Of a stretch of DNA of 28,396 bases, positions 1 to 8,760 are shown piece after piece; position 1 is the stretch's first letter; every line of letters begins with the position of its first letter. This DNA is from an alpha proteobacterium SCGC AAA288-E13 (lineage in GTDB: Bacteria > Pseudomonadota > Alphaproteobacteria > Pelagibacterales > Pelagibacteraceae). Position numbers and translations under genes: made by a program. The stretch is from NCBI GenBank assembly GCA_000504605.1, contig AZHQ01000006.1, positions 1 through 28,396 of the forward strand, given 5' to 3'. A model generated the notes under the pieces. It was not told where the DNA came from. It did no database searches and was given only the letters and a program-made list of their open reading frames with translations.

Positions 1-117
1 AAGTTTAAAATTATGGCCGATGAAAATAAAGATAGATATGAAAAGATGCTAGATACAGCTACACAATCTATCGAAAACTTTATTCAAAGATCATCTGGGG
101 ATAAAATATTGCAATAA
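1..117 (+). CDS. C-terminal fragment of a small protein (partial at window edge)
   Basis: An open frame enters from the window edge and ends at TAA 115-117, immediately before the fau start at 118. The visible 38 residues are polar and rich in Lys, Glu and Asp, and look helical. There is an internal ATG at 13. In many proteobacteria the gene just before fau is zapA, whose C-terminus is a coiled coil, so a ZapA-like tail is possible. That is inference from position only; no diagnostic motif is visible. The absence of any gap before fau suggests co-transcription. Confidence 0.5.
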   Translation, partial: KFKIMADENKDRYEKMLDTATQSIENFIQRSSGDKILQ

Positions 118-705
118 ATGCATGTTAGTAAATCACTTTTAAGATTAAAGTTTATTAAAAAAAGAAAAAAATTATATTCAAAAGAAATTTTTTTTTCATT
201 TAATAAAATTTTTTCATTAATAAAAAAAAATTTTCCTAAAAAAAAACTTTCAATAGCTGGTTATCATCCATTTAATTTTGAAGTTAATATTTTAAATTTT
301 TTATATCAGGCAAATAAAAAGAATTTTAAAGTTGGTTTGCCAGTGATTAAAAAAGATTATAAAATGGTTTTTAAATATTGGATTCCAAATGAACCTTTGT
401 ATGTAAATAAATATGGAATATTAGAGCCTAAAAAACAAAATATAACATTTAAACCCGATATAATTTTAGTACCCTTAACTGCTTTTGATAGAAATTTAAA
501 TCGTATAGGATATGGAAAAGGTTATTATGATAGAGCTTTGCAACAATTATCTGTTAATAAAAAAATTTTAACTATTGGAATCGCATTTTCTTTTCAAGAG
601 TGTTCTTTTATTCCTAAAAATCGGTATGATTATAATTTAGATTGTATTTTAACAAATAGGAATTTAATTTATAATAAGACTAATGAAAATTTTATTTTTA
701 GGTGA
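118..705 (+). CDS. fau: 5-formyltetrahydrofolate cyclo-ligase
   Basis: This 195-aa protein fits the 5-FCL (YgfA/MTHFS) family, which uses ATP to convert 5-formyl-THF to 5,10-methenyl-THF in the cytoplasm and so returns a stored folate to one-carbon metabolism. The diagnostic signature GYGKGYYDR lies at residues 131-139, preceded by the 'DIILVPLTAFD' strand. The N-terminus is strongly basic (KFIKKRKK), as expected for the nucleotide-binding region. The ATG at 118 abuts the upstream stop codon. The 3' end overlaps the next gene by 23 bp, indicating an operon with the phosphodiesterase and yebC. Length is normal for the family. Family assignment is secure; there is nothing odd except very high A+T. 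Confidence 0.9.
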   Translation: MHVSKSLLRLKFIKKRKKLYSKEIFFSFNKIFSLIKKNFPKKKLSIAGYHPFNFEVNILNFLYQANKKNFKVGLPVIKKDYKMVFKYWIPNEPLYVNKYGILEPKKQNITFKPDIILVPLTAFDRNLNRIGYGKGYYDRALQQLSVNKKILTIGIAFSFQECSFIPKNRYDYNLDCILTNRNLIYNKTNENFIFR

Positions 706-1492
706 TATAGTTGGTCCATCAGGATGTAAATCAGTAAAAAGTTATTTACCTCAAATTAAAAACAAGAATAATATAGATTTTGTGATAGCAAATGGAGAAA
801 ATGCCGCAGATTCAGGAGTCGGTATTACAGAAAAAATTACTAAAGATTTATTTAATTCTGGAGTTGATGTAATTACAACAGGTAACCACGTTTGGGATCA
901 AAAAGAAACTATAGAACATATAGCAAGAGAAAAAAGACTTTTAAGGCCTGAGAATTTAATTATGGGTACACCCGGAAAGGGTTTTGAAATTTACAGCACT
1001 CCATCAGGAGCCAAAATAGCAGTATTAAATTTGATGGGAAATATTTTTATGAAAAAATGTGAAGATGTTTTTACAATAACGGAGAAAATATTTAATAAAT
1101 TTAGACTAAAAAGAGATGCAGATTTTATTGTAGTGGATTTTCACGGAGAAATCACAAGTGAAAAAATGGCAATAGGACACTATTTGGATGGAAAAGCAAC
1201 TTTGGTTGTAGGTACCCACACACACGTACCAACATCCGATTTTAGAGTTTTAGAAAATGGCACAGCTTATCAAAGTGATACTGGAATGTGTGGTGACTAT
1301 AATTCAGTAATTGGAATGAATAAGGAAAATTCTCTTAAAAAATTTTTCCACAATAAAAACGCCAAAAAACACTATCCTTCTCTGGGTGAAGCAACTTTAT
1401 CCGGAATAATAGTTGAAGGAAATATAAATACAGGTTTAGCAAAATCAGCAAAACAATTCCTTTTTGGTGGCGTATTAAAGAAAACAAATTAA
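683..1492 (+). CDS. YmdB-family metallophosphoesterase (2',3'-cyclic-nucleotide phosphodiesterase type)
   Basis: This 269-aa protein carries the full YmdB/TIGR00282 metal-binding set: GDIVG near the N-terminus, NGEN at about residues 37-40, TGNHVWD, DFHGE and GTHTHVPT. Members are dinuclear-metal phosphodiesterases, reported to act on 2',3'-cyclic nucleotides in Bacillus; the physiological role in alphaproteobacteria is not settled. No signal peptide is seen, so it is cytosolic. The start at 683 lies within fau (23-bp overlap), suggesting translational coupling. The stop at 1490-1492 is one base before the yebC ATG. Length matches the family. Confidence 0.88.
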   Translation: MKILFLGDIVGPSGCKSVKSYLPQIKNKNNIDFVIANGENAADSGVGITEKITKDLFNSGVDVITTGNHVWDQKETIEHIAREKRLLRPENLIMGTPGKGFEIYSTPSGAKIAVLNLMGNIFMKKCEDVFTITEKIFNKFRLKRDADFIVVDFHGEITSEKMAIGHYLDGKATLVVGTHTHVPTSDFRVLENGTAYQSDTGMCGDYNSVIGMNKENSLKKFFHNKNAKKHYPSLGEATLSGIIVEGNINTGLAKSAKQFLFGGVLKKTN

Positions 1493-1493
1493 T

Positions 1494-2222
1494 ATGGCTG
1501 GGCATTCGCATTGGGCTGGTATTAAACATAAAAAGGGAAGGGCAGATAAACAAAGATCAAAAATATTTTCTAAAATTTCTAGAGAAATTACGGTAGCCGC
1601 CAAGTTGGGAGATAAGAATCCAGATATGAATCCTAGATTAAGATTAGCAATTCAATTAGCGAGATCAGCTAATATGCCTAAAGAAAATATTGAAAGAGCT
1701 ATTAATAAATCTGAGACCAACCAAAACAACTGTTATGACAACCTAAGATACGAGGGAACAGGTCCGGGAAAAATAGCAATTATTGTTGAAACTCTTACTG
1801 ATAATAAAAACAGAACTGCTTCGAATATCAGAACAATATTTCAAAAACATGGGGGCAATCTTGGTACCAAAGGAGTGATTACTCATAAATTTAAACAATT
1901 GGGAGTTATGAGAATTGAGAAAAAAATTATTATGGATGAAGAAATACTGGAATTGGCGATTGAATCGGGAGCTGAAGAATGTATCTCTAATGAAAATCTT
2001 CATGAAATATTTTGTGCTAAAGAACAATTATATAAAGTTAAAACGATAATTGAAAAAAAAGTTGATAATTTTATCTATTCAGGAATAGAATGGCATCCTT
2101 TGAATCAATTAGATATAAAAGAAAATCAATATAAATCTGCTATTAATTTATTAGAATCTCTAGAAGAAGATGAAGATGTACAGAATGTTTATACAAATTT
2201 AAAAGAGAAAAAATTAAATTAA
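1494..2222 (+). CDS. yebC: YebC/PmpR-family protein
   Basis: This 242-aa protein begins MAGHSHWAGIKHKKGRADKQ, the hallmark N-terminus of YebC/TACO1-type proteins. It also has the family's central NPRLRLAIQLARSANMPKEN block and the 'YEGTGPG' turn. Some members are described as DNA-binding regulators, others as ribosome-associated factors that relieve stalling (as for mitochondrial TACO1); the sequence does not decide between them. In many proteobacteria yebC sits directly before ruvC, and here a RuvC-like gene follows after 3 bp. Length is normal and all three family regions are present. Confidence 0.92.
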   Translation: MAGHSHWAGIKHKKGRADKQRSKIFSKISREITVAAKLGDKNPDMNPRLRLAIQLARSANMPKENIERAINKSETNQNNCYDNLRYEGTGPGKIAIIVETLTDNKNRTASNIRTIFQKHGGNLGTKGVITHKFKQLGVMRIEKKIIMDEEILELAIESGAEECISNENLHEIFCAKEQLYKVKTIIEKKVDNFIYSGIEWHPLNQLDIKENQYKSAINLLESLEEDEDVQNVYTNLKEKKLN

Positions 2223-2225
2223 CAG

Positions 2226-2714
2226 ATGATAATTTTTGGAATAGATCCGGGTATAAGTGGAGCAATTTGTGTTCTAAAAGAAGGAAAGATTTTGGAAGTT
2301 TACGAAATGCCAACAATGATAGATGGAAAAAAAAATAAAAGACAAGTCAATGGTGCGGAAGTAACTAATATTTTTCTAAAAGATTTAAATAACGAAGATA
2401 AAGCAAAAGTTGTTGTTGAGCATGTAACAGCAATGCCAGGACAAGGAGTAACAAGTATGTTTAATTTTGGCCAATCGTTTGGTGTATTGAAAGGAATATG
2501 TGCGGCATTAAAATTGCCAATCTATTTTGTAAGACCTGTAAGATGGAAAAAATATTTTAACTTAATTAAAACGAATAAAGATGCAAGTCGCACTAAAGTT
2601 ATTGAAATTTTTCCATATATTTCCTCAAAAATATCAAGAAAAAAAGACTCAAATAAAGCAGATTCAATATTAATTGCTAAATATTTTGAGGAAACCCAGA
2701 ATGTAGGAATTTAA
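2226..2714 (+). CDS. RuvC-like Holliday-junction resolvase, phage/Ydc2-like type
   Basis: This 162-aa RNase-H-fold nuclease has acidic residues where RuvC-type enzymes have their metal ligands: D7 in GIDPG, E65 in VVVEHV, and D141/D146 in the C-terminal KKDSNKAD segment. It should cleave branched DNA such as Holliday junctions. Between these it reads AMPGQGVTSMFNFG and 'PVRWKKYFNL', which resembles the phage-type resolvases more than classical RuvC as I know it. It occupies the usual ruvC slot after yebC, but no ruvA or ruvB follows; tolQ comes next after 45 bp. Calling it the functional replacement of RuvC is inference. Confidence 0.75.
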   Translation: MIIFGIDPGISGAICVLKEGKILEVYEMPTMIDGKKNKRQVNGAEVTNIFLKDLNNEDKAKVVVEHVTAMPGQGVTSMFNFGQSFGVLKGICAALKLPIYFVRPVRWKKYFNLIKTNKDASRTKVIEIFPYISSKISRKKDSNKADSILIAKYFEETQNVGI

Positions 2715-2759
2715 TTAGAAGAATATTGACAAATTCATGACACATTTTAGTGCAAATTC

Positions 2760-3446
2760 ATGTCAATGGAAGCAGAAATAGCAACACAAACAGTTGGACT
2801 AACTAGTGCTACAGATTTTTCATTAATAAATCTTTTTTTAAGGGCAGACATTGTCGTAAAAAGTGTAATTATTATTTTAATTTTAGCTTCAATTTATTCT
2901 TGGGCTTTAATATTTGATAAATATAGACTTTTTAAAAGAATTCAAAAAAGTTCCGCAATTTTTGAAGATAAATTTTGGAGTTCAAAATCTGCAGAAAGTT
3001 TTTATAAAAGTCTTCCAAGTAAAACTAAAGATCCTATAGCAAATATATTTCGCTCAGGCATGGTTGAATTAATCAAATCAAAATCTAAAAATAATGATAT
3101 CCAAACTGCAAGAGTTACGAGAATTTTAGAAATTTCAACAGATCAAGAAATTCAATCTATTGAAAAAAATTTTTCTTTTTTAGCTACAGTGGGTGCTACA
3201 GCGCCTTTTATTGGATTATTCGGAACAGTTTGGGGTATCATGAACTCTTTTCAATCGATAGCGATATCTAGAAATACAAGTTTAGCTATAGTTGCCCCGG
3301 GAATCGCAGAAGCGCTATTTGCAACAGCATTGGGTTTACTTGCGGCAATACCTGCTGTGATGGCGTACAATAAGTTTAATAATGAGTCTAGAATATACGG
3401 ACGAAGAATAGAAAATTTTACAAAAAGATTTTTATCAATCATCTAA
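2760..3446 (+). CDS. tolQ: Tol-Pal system proton-channel subunit TolQ
   Basis: This 228-aa inner-membrane protein belongs to the TolQ/ExbB/MotA family. It has a first membrane helix at about residues 30-50, a cytoplasmic loop, then two long helices containing ATVGATAPFIGLFGTVWGIM and AEALFATALGLLAAIPAVMA. TolQ forms a pentamer around the TolR dimer and uses the proton motive force to drive TolA, maintaining outer-membrane integrity at division. Its position as first gene of tolQRAB-pal separates it from ExbB. Start: ATG 2760 is followed by a second ATG at 2766, so either could be used. A TTGACA hexamer lies at 2726-2731 in the short leader. Confidence 0.95.
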   Translation: MSMEAEIATQTVGLTSATDFSLINLFLRADIVVKSVIIILILASIYSWALIFDKYRLFKRIQKSSAIFEDKFWSSKSAESFYKSLPSKTKDPIANIFRSGMVELIKSKSKNNDIQTARVTRILEISTDQEIQSIEKNFSFLATVGATAPFIGLFGTVWGIMNSFQSIAISRNTSLAIVAPGIAEALFATALGLLAAIPAVMAYNKFNNESRIYGRRIENFTKRFLSII

Positions 3447-3454
3447 TTTAAAAT

Positions 3455-3871
3455 ATGGCATTCAAATATAATCGCTCACATACAGAACCAATGAGCGAAA
3501 TCAATGTTACACCCTTTGTTGATGTGATGCTGGTTTTATTAATTATATTTATGGTGACGGCACCATTACTAACTGTTGGTGTCCCAGTAGATTTACCAGA
3601 AAGTTCTGCAGACTCCTTGCCCGAAGATCAAGAGCCTCTAACATTATCAATTAATTCAAAAGGTGAAATTTTTATTCAAGAGCATCAAGTTGAATACGAT
3701 AAAATGATACCCAAAATTTTAGCTATTGCAAAAAATAGAACCGATACCAGAATTTTTGTTAGGGGGGACAAAACAATAAATTATGGAAGAGTTTTAGAAA
3801 TTATGGGTATGTTGTCCGGCTCAGGTTTTACTAAGGTAGCCTTAATATCTGAACCCTATAAACAAAGGTAA
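3455..3871 (+). CDS. tolR: Tol-Pal system protein TolR
   Basis: This 138-aa protein of the ExbD/TolR family has a single N-terminal membrane helix (about residues 18-40). It contains the conserved SEINVTPFVDVMLVLLI stretch with the proton-relay aspartate at D23, followed by a periplasmic domain. TolR couples proton flow through TolQ to TolA and contacts peptidoglycan. It starts 8 bp after tolQ and ends 15 bp before tolA, consistent with one operon. Length is typical; no anomalies are seen. Confidence 0.95.
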   Translation: MAFKYNRSHTEPMSEINVTPFVDVMLVLLIIFMVTAPLLTVGVPVDLPESSADSLPEDQEPLTLSINSKGEIFIQEHQVEYDKMIPKILAIAKNRTDTRIFVRGDKTINYGRVLEIMGMLSGSGFTKVALISEPYKQR

Positions 3872-3886
3872 ATTGCTTTTTAATGA

Positions 3887-4693
3887 ATGACCAGAAGTAT
3901 TTTATTATCAGTTTTTTTTCACATTACGATCATTGTTTTAACGGCGATAAGTTTACCACATATGTTGAGAAAGCCTATTGATTTACCTCCAATTATATCA
4001 ATAGAGTTAATACAAATTTCTGATATTACTAATATTCCTTACGCTCCTAAAGCAAAAAAGATTTTGGAGAAAATTAAAAAAGAAAAGGAAAGAATAGTTT
4101 CAGAACAAGCTCCTCCAAAAGTGGTCAAAAAGGAAAAACCTGATGCAATTCCACTTCCAAAAGATGTAAAAAAACAGAAAAAAATAGAAACTAAAAAACA
4201 AAACCCAAAAAAAATTGAATCTGAAATAAAACAAGCATCAGAATTTGAAAAAAAGGAGCTTTTTGATCCTGATCAAATCGCAGCATTAATTGATAAATCC
4301 AAAGTTGAGAAAGCTGAAACTAAGCTTAAAAGTGATAAACTCTCTCAAAGTCAGATAAAAAATCCCATAACATCTGGTTTAACGCTAAGTGAAGAAGATG
4401 CATTAAAGGCTCAAATATTTGGTTGTTGGAGTATTCCTTTGGGTTTACCGTATAATGAAAATTTATTGGTAAGAATTAAGCTGAAATTAGAATCAGATGG
4501 TACAGTAATTAAATCAGAAATTTTGGATCATGCTAGAATGAATACACCTGGACAAAGTTTTTACAAAGTACTTGCCGAAAGTGCCTTAAGGGCAATTAGA
4601 TTATGTCAGCCATTAAGAGTTCCGACAACAGGTTATGAGAGATGGAAGGATTTACAGCTAAATTTTGATGCCAACGAAATGCTAAAAGGATGA
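3887..4693 (+). CDS. tolA: Tol-Pal system protein TolA
   Basis: This 268-aa protein has the three-part TolA layout. There is a membrane anchor at residues 4-24, a long Lys/Glu-rich helical spacer (about 55-160), and a C-terminal globular TolA/TonB-like domain (about 168-268) with two cysteines (C180, C240) and a '[11 protein letters not shown]' ending. TolA spans the periplasm and pulls on TolB-Pal when energised by TolQR. The spacer is shorter than in E. coli TolA, as in many alphaproteobacteria. The ATG at 3887 is preferred because the frame from the ATG at 3883 closes early. Its TGA overlaps the tolB ATG (ATGA). Confidence 0.9.
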   Translation: MTRSILLSVFFHITIIVLTAISLPHMLRKPIDLPPIISIELIQISDITNIPYAPKAKKILEKIKKEKERIVSEQAPPKVVKKEKPDAIPLPKDVKKQKKIETKKQNPKKIESEIKQASEFEKKELFDPDQIAALIDKSKVEKAETKLKSDKLSQSQIKNPITSGLTLSEEDALKAQIFGCWSIPLGLPYNENLLVRIKLKLESDGTVIKSEILDHARMNTPGQSFYKVLAESALRAIRLCQPLRVPTTGYERWKDLQLNFDANEMLKG

Positions 4694-6024
4694 AAAACAT
4701 ATTATTTTTAATTTTTTTATTTATTGTTTTTTTTGCAAAAAGTTCTTTTGCATTAATCGAAATTGATATAACCAGAGGAAATTTGAGTCCACTTCCAGTT
4801 GCAGTTTCACCTCTTCATGTTGAATCACAGTCATCTGAAGTATTAAAAGAAATAGAAGTGGGCTCTGAAATATCAAAAATAATTGAAACTAATCTTCTAA
4901 GATCAGGTTTGTTTTATCCATTGGAAAAAGATTCTTTTGTACAGAAACCAGATATAGCTCATCTTAAGCCACGTTTTGAAGATTGGAAGTTAATTAAAGC
5001 CCAAGCTTTAATTACAGGAAAGGTTGATATTACAAATGAAAAATTAAGAGTAGAATTTAGATTATGGGATGTATTAGCAGCTAAAGAGATAATGGCTTTA
5101 GCGTTTACCACAGTACCATCTAACTGGAGAAGAGTGGCTCATATTATTTCAGATAAAGTTTACAAAAGACTTACTGGAGAAGAAGGATATTTTGATACAA
5201 GGATAATTTATGTATCAGAAGCAGGTCCAAAAACTCAAAGAATAAAAAAATTAGCAATCATGGATCAAGATGGAGCAAACACTAAATATTTAACTTTAGG
5301 GAATGAGCTTGTCTTAACCCCAAGATTTAATCCAACAAATCAAATGGTAACCTATATGTCTTTTTTTAGAAATTTACCAAGAGTTTATTTATTAGATATT
5401 GAAACGGGTGTTCAAGAAGTGGTTGGTGATTTTCCAGGCATGACGTTTGCACCAAGATTTTCCCCAGATGGAAAAAAAATAATTATGAGTTTTGCAATAG
5501 ATGGTAATTCTGACATATTCACCATGAACTTAGAAACAAGAGAAGTTGAAAAAATTACCGAACATCCCGCAATAGATACATCTCCCTCCTACTCTCCAGA
5601 TGGTAAATATATTACTTTTAATTCTGATAGAAGTGGCCTTCAACAAATATATGTAATGAGAAGTGATGGTTCTGATGTCAAAAGAATTACATTTGGTAAA
5701 GGAATATACGGTACACCAGTATGGTCTCCAAGAGGAGATTTAATAGCATTTACAAAAATGTACCAAGGTTCATTTTATATTGGAGTGATGAGGACAGATG
5801 GATCTGGAGAAAGACTGCTAACCGAAAACTATTATCAAGAAGCTCCTTCCTGGGCACCGAATGGAAGGGTTTTAATTTTTTATAGAGAAACAAAATCTGG
5901 AAGCCAAGGGGAAGGGTTTTCCGCTACTTTGTGGTCTATTGACCTAACAGGTTATAATGAAAGGTTGATCGAAACTATAACAGATGCATCCGACCCGTCC
6001 TGGTCATCTTTATTAACAAACTAG
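4690..6024 (+). CDS. tolB: Tol-Pal system periplasmic beta-propeller TolB
   Basis: This 444-aa protein has a cleavable signal peptide (hydrophobic run ending near SSFA, about residue 21). An N-terminal TolB domain (about 22-160) follows, then a WD40-like propeller with repeated 'SPDGK' and '[12 protein letters not shown]' blades (PD40 repeats) from about residue 200 to the end. TolB sits in the periplasm and bridges TolA and Pal. Its start overlaps the tolA stop by 4 bp, pointing to coupled translation. Length agrees with the family. The 79-bp gap to pal is the largest inside the cluster and may carry a promoter. Confidence 0.95.
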   Translation: MKNILFLIFLFIVFFAKSSFALIEIDITRGNLSPLPVAVSPLHVESQSSEVLKEIEVGSEISKIIETNLLRSGLFYPLEKDSFVQKPDIAHLKPRFEDWKLIKAQALITGKVDITNEKLRVEFRLWDVLAAKEIMALAFTTVPSNWRRVAHIISDKVYKRLTGEEGYFDTRIIYVSEAGPKTQRIKKLAIMDQDGANTKYLTLGNELVLTPRFNPTNQMVTYMSFFRNLPRVYLLDIETGVQEVVGDFPGMTFAPRFSPDGKKIIMSFAIDGNSDIFTMNLETREVEKITEHPAIDTSPSYSPDGKYITFNSDRSGLQQIYVMRSDGSDVKRITFGKGIYGTPVWSPRGDLIAFTKMYQGSFYIGVMRTDGSGERLLTENYYQEAPSWAPNGRVLIFYRETKSGSQGEGFSATLWSIDLTGYNERLIETITDASDPSWSSLLTN

Positions 6025-6035
6025 GCATTTTTTTA

Positions 6036-6061
6036 TTGATATTTCGCTTGCATCGTATATC
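6036..6061 (+). promoter_or_regulatory. Possible promoter before pal
   Basis: TTGATA at 6036-6041 is followed after a short (14-bp) spacer by TATATC at 6056-6061, in the 79-bp gap between tolB and pal. The spacer is shorter than ideal and chance matches are common in such AT-rich DNA. It is listed because an extra promoter for the abundant lipoprotein Pal would make sense. Confidence 0.2.
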
Positions 6062-6102
6062 TAGAAATATTAATCTTTCATATAATTTAAGGGAGCATAA
6101 CT

Positions 6103-6589
6103 ATGGTTTTAAGATATTCAATAAGAAATTTACTATTAGTGATAGCAGCAGCATTATTATTGTCAGCTTGCGCTACACAAACAACGAAAAAGATTGAAAC
6201 ACAAATTTCAGGAGACACATTTACTGGCGAAGAAACTGTTAAATATTTAGCTACAGGAGTTCCGGACAGAGTTTTTTTTCGCAACTAATAAATCAGTTCT
6301 GACAACAGCATCAAGAGATACTTTAAGAAAACAAGCTGCTTGGTTAAGAGAAAACAAAAGCATCAACGTGACAGTCGAAGGTCATGCAGACGAAAGAGGT
6401 ACAAGAGAATATAACTTAGCTTTAGGGGAAAGAAGAGCTAATGCTGCAAAAGATTATCTTCTGACTTATGGAATATCTGGTAGTAGAGTTTCCATAATAA
6501 GTTATGGTAAGGAAAGACCAGTGAATTCAGGTTCGAGTCCTTTAGCTTGGTCACAAAATAGAAGATCTGTAACGGTTAAGGCAGATTAA
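6103..6589 (+). pseudogene. pal: Peptidoglycan-associated lipoprotein Pal, interrupted by a frameshift
   Basis: The first part (6103-6288) encodes a lipoprotein signal peptide with lipobox LSAC (Cys at residue 23) and runs to GVPDRVFF, where it hits a stop. The second part (in frame from just after the T run to 6589) encodes the OmpA/Pal peptidoglycan-binding domain with VEGHADERGTREYNLALGERRA. The two join perfectly if one T is removed from the 8-T run at 6272-6279, giving RVFFATNKSVLTTAS, the expected Pal sequence. Pal anchors the outer membrane to peptidoglycan and partners TolB. The start is supported by GGGAG at 6090-6094. The break is probably a sequencing or assembly slip; a true mutation or slippage site is possible. 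Confidence 0.9.
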
Positions 6590-6611
6590 AAAAAAATTTT
6601 AATAAAATCTC

Positions 6612-6648
6612 AAAGACCCTAGATTGATTAATCTAGGGTCTTTTTTTT
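6612..6648 (+). terminator. Intrinsic terminator after pal
   Basis: A perfect 12-bp stem (6614-6625, AGACCCTAGATT, with 6630-6641) around a 4-base loop GATT is followed by eight Ts at 6641-6648. Flanking A/T bases can extend the stem. It is the clearest rho-independent terminator in the window and would end the tol-pal transcript before cpoB. Confidence 0.92.
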
Positions 6649-6675
6649 GCCATTATTTTAATTAGTAATTAAAAA

Positions 6676-7644
6676 ATGTATGGATTAGTGAAATACTTAA
6701 TAGGTCTATTCGTAATTATCTTTATATTAAATATTCAAAATAAATCTTTTAGTGAGGAAAGTGAAATTAACGAAATATTAAATGCCATACAAAAGGATTT
6801 AAAAACTTTAGAAAGAGCAGTTTATGCAGAGAGTTCTTTTTCCACGACACAATCAAGTGATTCAAATTTTTCGGAAGATACGCTCACAAGACATTTGCTA
6901 AAGCTTTCAGAAATTGAACAACAATTTCAAGAACTTACAAATAAATTTGAGGAAGTAAATTTTAAAATTGATAAACTTTCAAACAGAATTTCAAAAACTC
7001 AAGCTGATAATCAATTACGATTTCAAACATTGGAAAAAAGTCAATTATCGCGTCAGTCGCAGACAGATGTTGCAAGCGATAAGTCAGAAAAAATATTACC
7101 CGGTTCATCCGAAGCCCAAAATCTTGGTAGAATTAGTGATGACGATTTAGAAAATACTCAAATAGTACAAAGAACTCAATCTGTAGAATCTACCGGTACT
7201 GTTATAACTGAAAAATATATTAATGAAGAAAGAATTTTACCAGCAGGAACAGCAAAAGAACAATATGATTTTGCACTTAGCTTTGTAAAAGTTGGTGATT
7301 ATGAAACCGCGGAAATAGCATTAAGAGAATTCGTTGATATAAATGCTAATGATGAGCTTGCTGGTAGTGCACAGTATTGGTATGCAGAAACATTTAGAAT
7401 CAGACAACTCTTTCAGGATGCGGCAATAGCATATTTAGATGGTTATCAAAAATTTCCTAATAGTCCCAAAGCTCCTATTAATTTATTAAAGCTTGGTGTA
7501 TCTTTAGTTCAGATTGGAGAAAAAGATCAGGGCTGCTCAATGATTACCGGAGTAAGCAAGCAATACCCCAAAGCGAGTCAATCTGTTCTTCAAAAAGCAA
7601 TATATGAAGAAAAAAAATTCGACTGCCCAAAGAAAAAAAGTTAA
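6676..7644 (+). CDS. cpoB: Tol-Pal system coordinator CpoB (YbgF)
   Basis: This 322-aa exported protein has an N-terminal hydrophobic signal (about residues 8-25), a coiled coil (about 70-115, ELTNKFEEVNFKIDKLSNRI), a low-complexity Ser/Gln linker, and a C-terminal TPR domain from about 190. That domain contains the YbgF signature 'YDFALSFVKVGDYETAEIAL' and 'AQYWYAETF'. CpoB binds TolA and links Tol-Pal action to septal peptidoglycan synthesis in E. coli. Its place right after pal supports the call. Its 3' end overlaps tilS by 41 bp in another frame. It lies downstream of the strong terminator, so it probably has its own promoter. Confidence 0.9.
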   Translation: MYGLVKYLIGLFVIIFILNIQNKSFSEESEINEILNAIQKDLKTLERAVYAESSFSTTQSSDSNFSEDTLTRHLLKLSEIEQQFQELTNKFEEVNFKIDKLSNRISKTQADNQLRFQTLEKSQLSRQSQTDVASDKSEKILPGSSEAQNLGRISDDDLENTQIVQRTQSVESTGTVITEKYINEERILPAGTAKEQYDFALSFVKVGDYETAEIALREFVDINANDELAGSAQYWYAETFRIRQLFQDAAIAYLDGYQKFPNSPKAPINLLKLGVSLVQIGEKDQGCSMITGVSKQYPKASQSVLQKAIYEEKKFDCPKKKS

Positions 7645-8653
7645 ATTCGATTGTAAATACCTTAAAGATCCAAAAATTAATAAGATATATTTAACATTTA
7701 AAAAACAATTATATTCCCAAATTAAAAATGAAAAATTTTGTATTGGTGTATCTGGAGGACCAGATAGTTTAGCTCTAGCATTTTTAGCCAAAGTTTTTTC
7801 AATAGAGTTTAATAGTAAATTTATTGCTTTAATTGTAAATCACAATTTAAGAAAACAATCTGGATTTGAAGCACAAAAAGTTAAGAAAATTTTAACAAAG
7901 CATAAAATTAGAGCCAAAATATTAACTTGGAAAGGCAAAATTCCAAAATCAAATATTCAATTTAATGCTCGAAATATTAGATATTTTCTGCTGAATAAGA
8001 AATGCAACAAATTGAATATTAAAAACTTAGTTTTAGCTCATCACGAAGGTGATTTGATAGAAAATTTCTTTATAAGGTTGTTTAGAGGAAGTGGTTTAAA
8101 AGGCTTATCTTCACTAAATATAAAAAGACATTCAGAAGGCAATATTTTAAATTTGATTAGACCTTTAATTAATACTAAGAAAAATGAATTAATTTATATT
8201 TCAAAAAAAGTCTTTAAATTTTATTTAATTGATCCATCAAATTTTAAAGAAAAATTTTTACGCACAAGAATTAGAAATTATTTAGATAAATTTAAATTGG
8301 ATGGATTAGATATTAATAAGGTAAAATTAACCTTAAGTAACTTACAGACAGCAAATGAATGTATAAATTTTTATAAAGAAAAATCTATCAATAATTATGT
8401 AAGGTATTTGCAATGTAATTCATGCTTTGTTAGCTATGGTTTGTTTCATTATGAATCTTATGAGGTTATTTTTAGAACGATTAGTGATATTATTTCTAAA
8501 ATTTCTGGCAGTTATTACCCACCAAGAGGGAAGGATGTTAAAAATTTAATCACTAGAATGCAATCCAAAGAATTTAAAAAATCAACACTTGGCGGATGTA
8601 TAATTGAGAAAACTAATAATATCTTGATATTTAAAAAAGAGTTTGGAGCTTAG
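7604..8653 (+). CDS. tilS: tRNA(Ile)-lysidine synthase
   Basis: This 349-aa PP-loop ATPase carries the signature SGGPDS at residues 50-55. It also has the TilS motifs NHNLR and 'LAHHEGDLIENFFIRLFRGSGLKGLSSL', and 'RPLI' followed by an R.RIRNYL block. TilS attaches lysine to C34 of the CAU tRNA-Ile so that it reads AUA, an essential step. The PP-loop lies further from the N-terminus than usual, so a later non-ATG start cannot be excluded, but no other ATG precedes the motif. The C-terminal extension found in E. coli TilS is reduced. It overlaps cpoB; ftsH follows after about 107 bp, the same order (tilS-ftsH) seen in many bacteria. Confidence 0.9.
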   Translation: MKKKNSTAQRKKVKFDCKYLKDPKINKIYLTFKKQLYSQIKNEKFCIGVSGGPDSLALAFLAKVFSIEFNSKFIALIVNHNLRKQSGFEAQKVKKILTKHKIRAKILTWKGKIPKSNIQFNARNIRYFLLNKKCNKLNIKNLVLAHHEGDLIENFFIRLFRGSGLKGLSSLNIKRHSEGNILNLIRPLINTKKNELIYISKKVFKFYLIDPSNFKEKFLRTRIRNYLDKFKLDGLDINKVKLTLSNLQTANECINFYKEKSINNYVRYLQCNSCFVSYGLFHYESYEVIFRTISDIISKISGSYYPPRGKDVKNLITRMQSKEFKKSTLGGCIIEKTNNILIFKKEFGA

Positions 8654-8760
8654 TTTTGAATTATGTGCTTATTTTAAATATTATTATGTTAATTTACCTC
8701 TTGTTTAATTTAGAATAAATCTTATTTTAATAGTATAATATTAATATATAGATATTGATT

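Noticed and set aside
100..120. 6S RNA between the first fragment and fau
   Set aside because: 6S RNA often lies at this junction in proteobacteria, but here the stop at 117 directly abuts the fau ATG at 118, leaving no room.
6103..6288. A separate 61-aa lipoprotein followed by an independent OmpA-domain gene
   Set aside because: Deleting one T joins them into a normal full-length Pal with no missing residues, so they are one gene.
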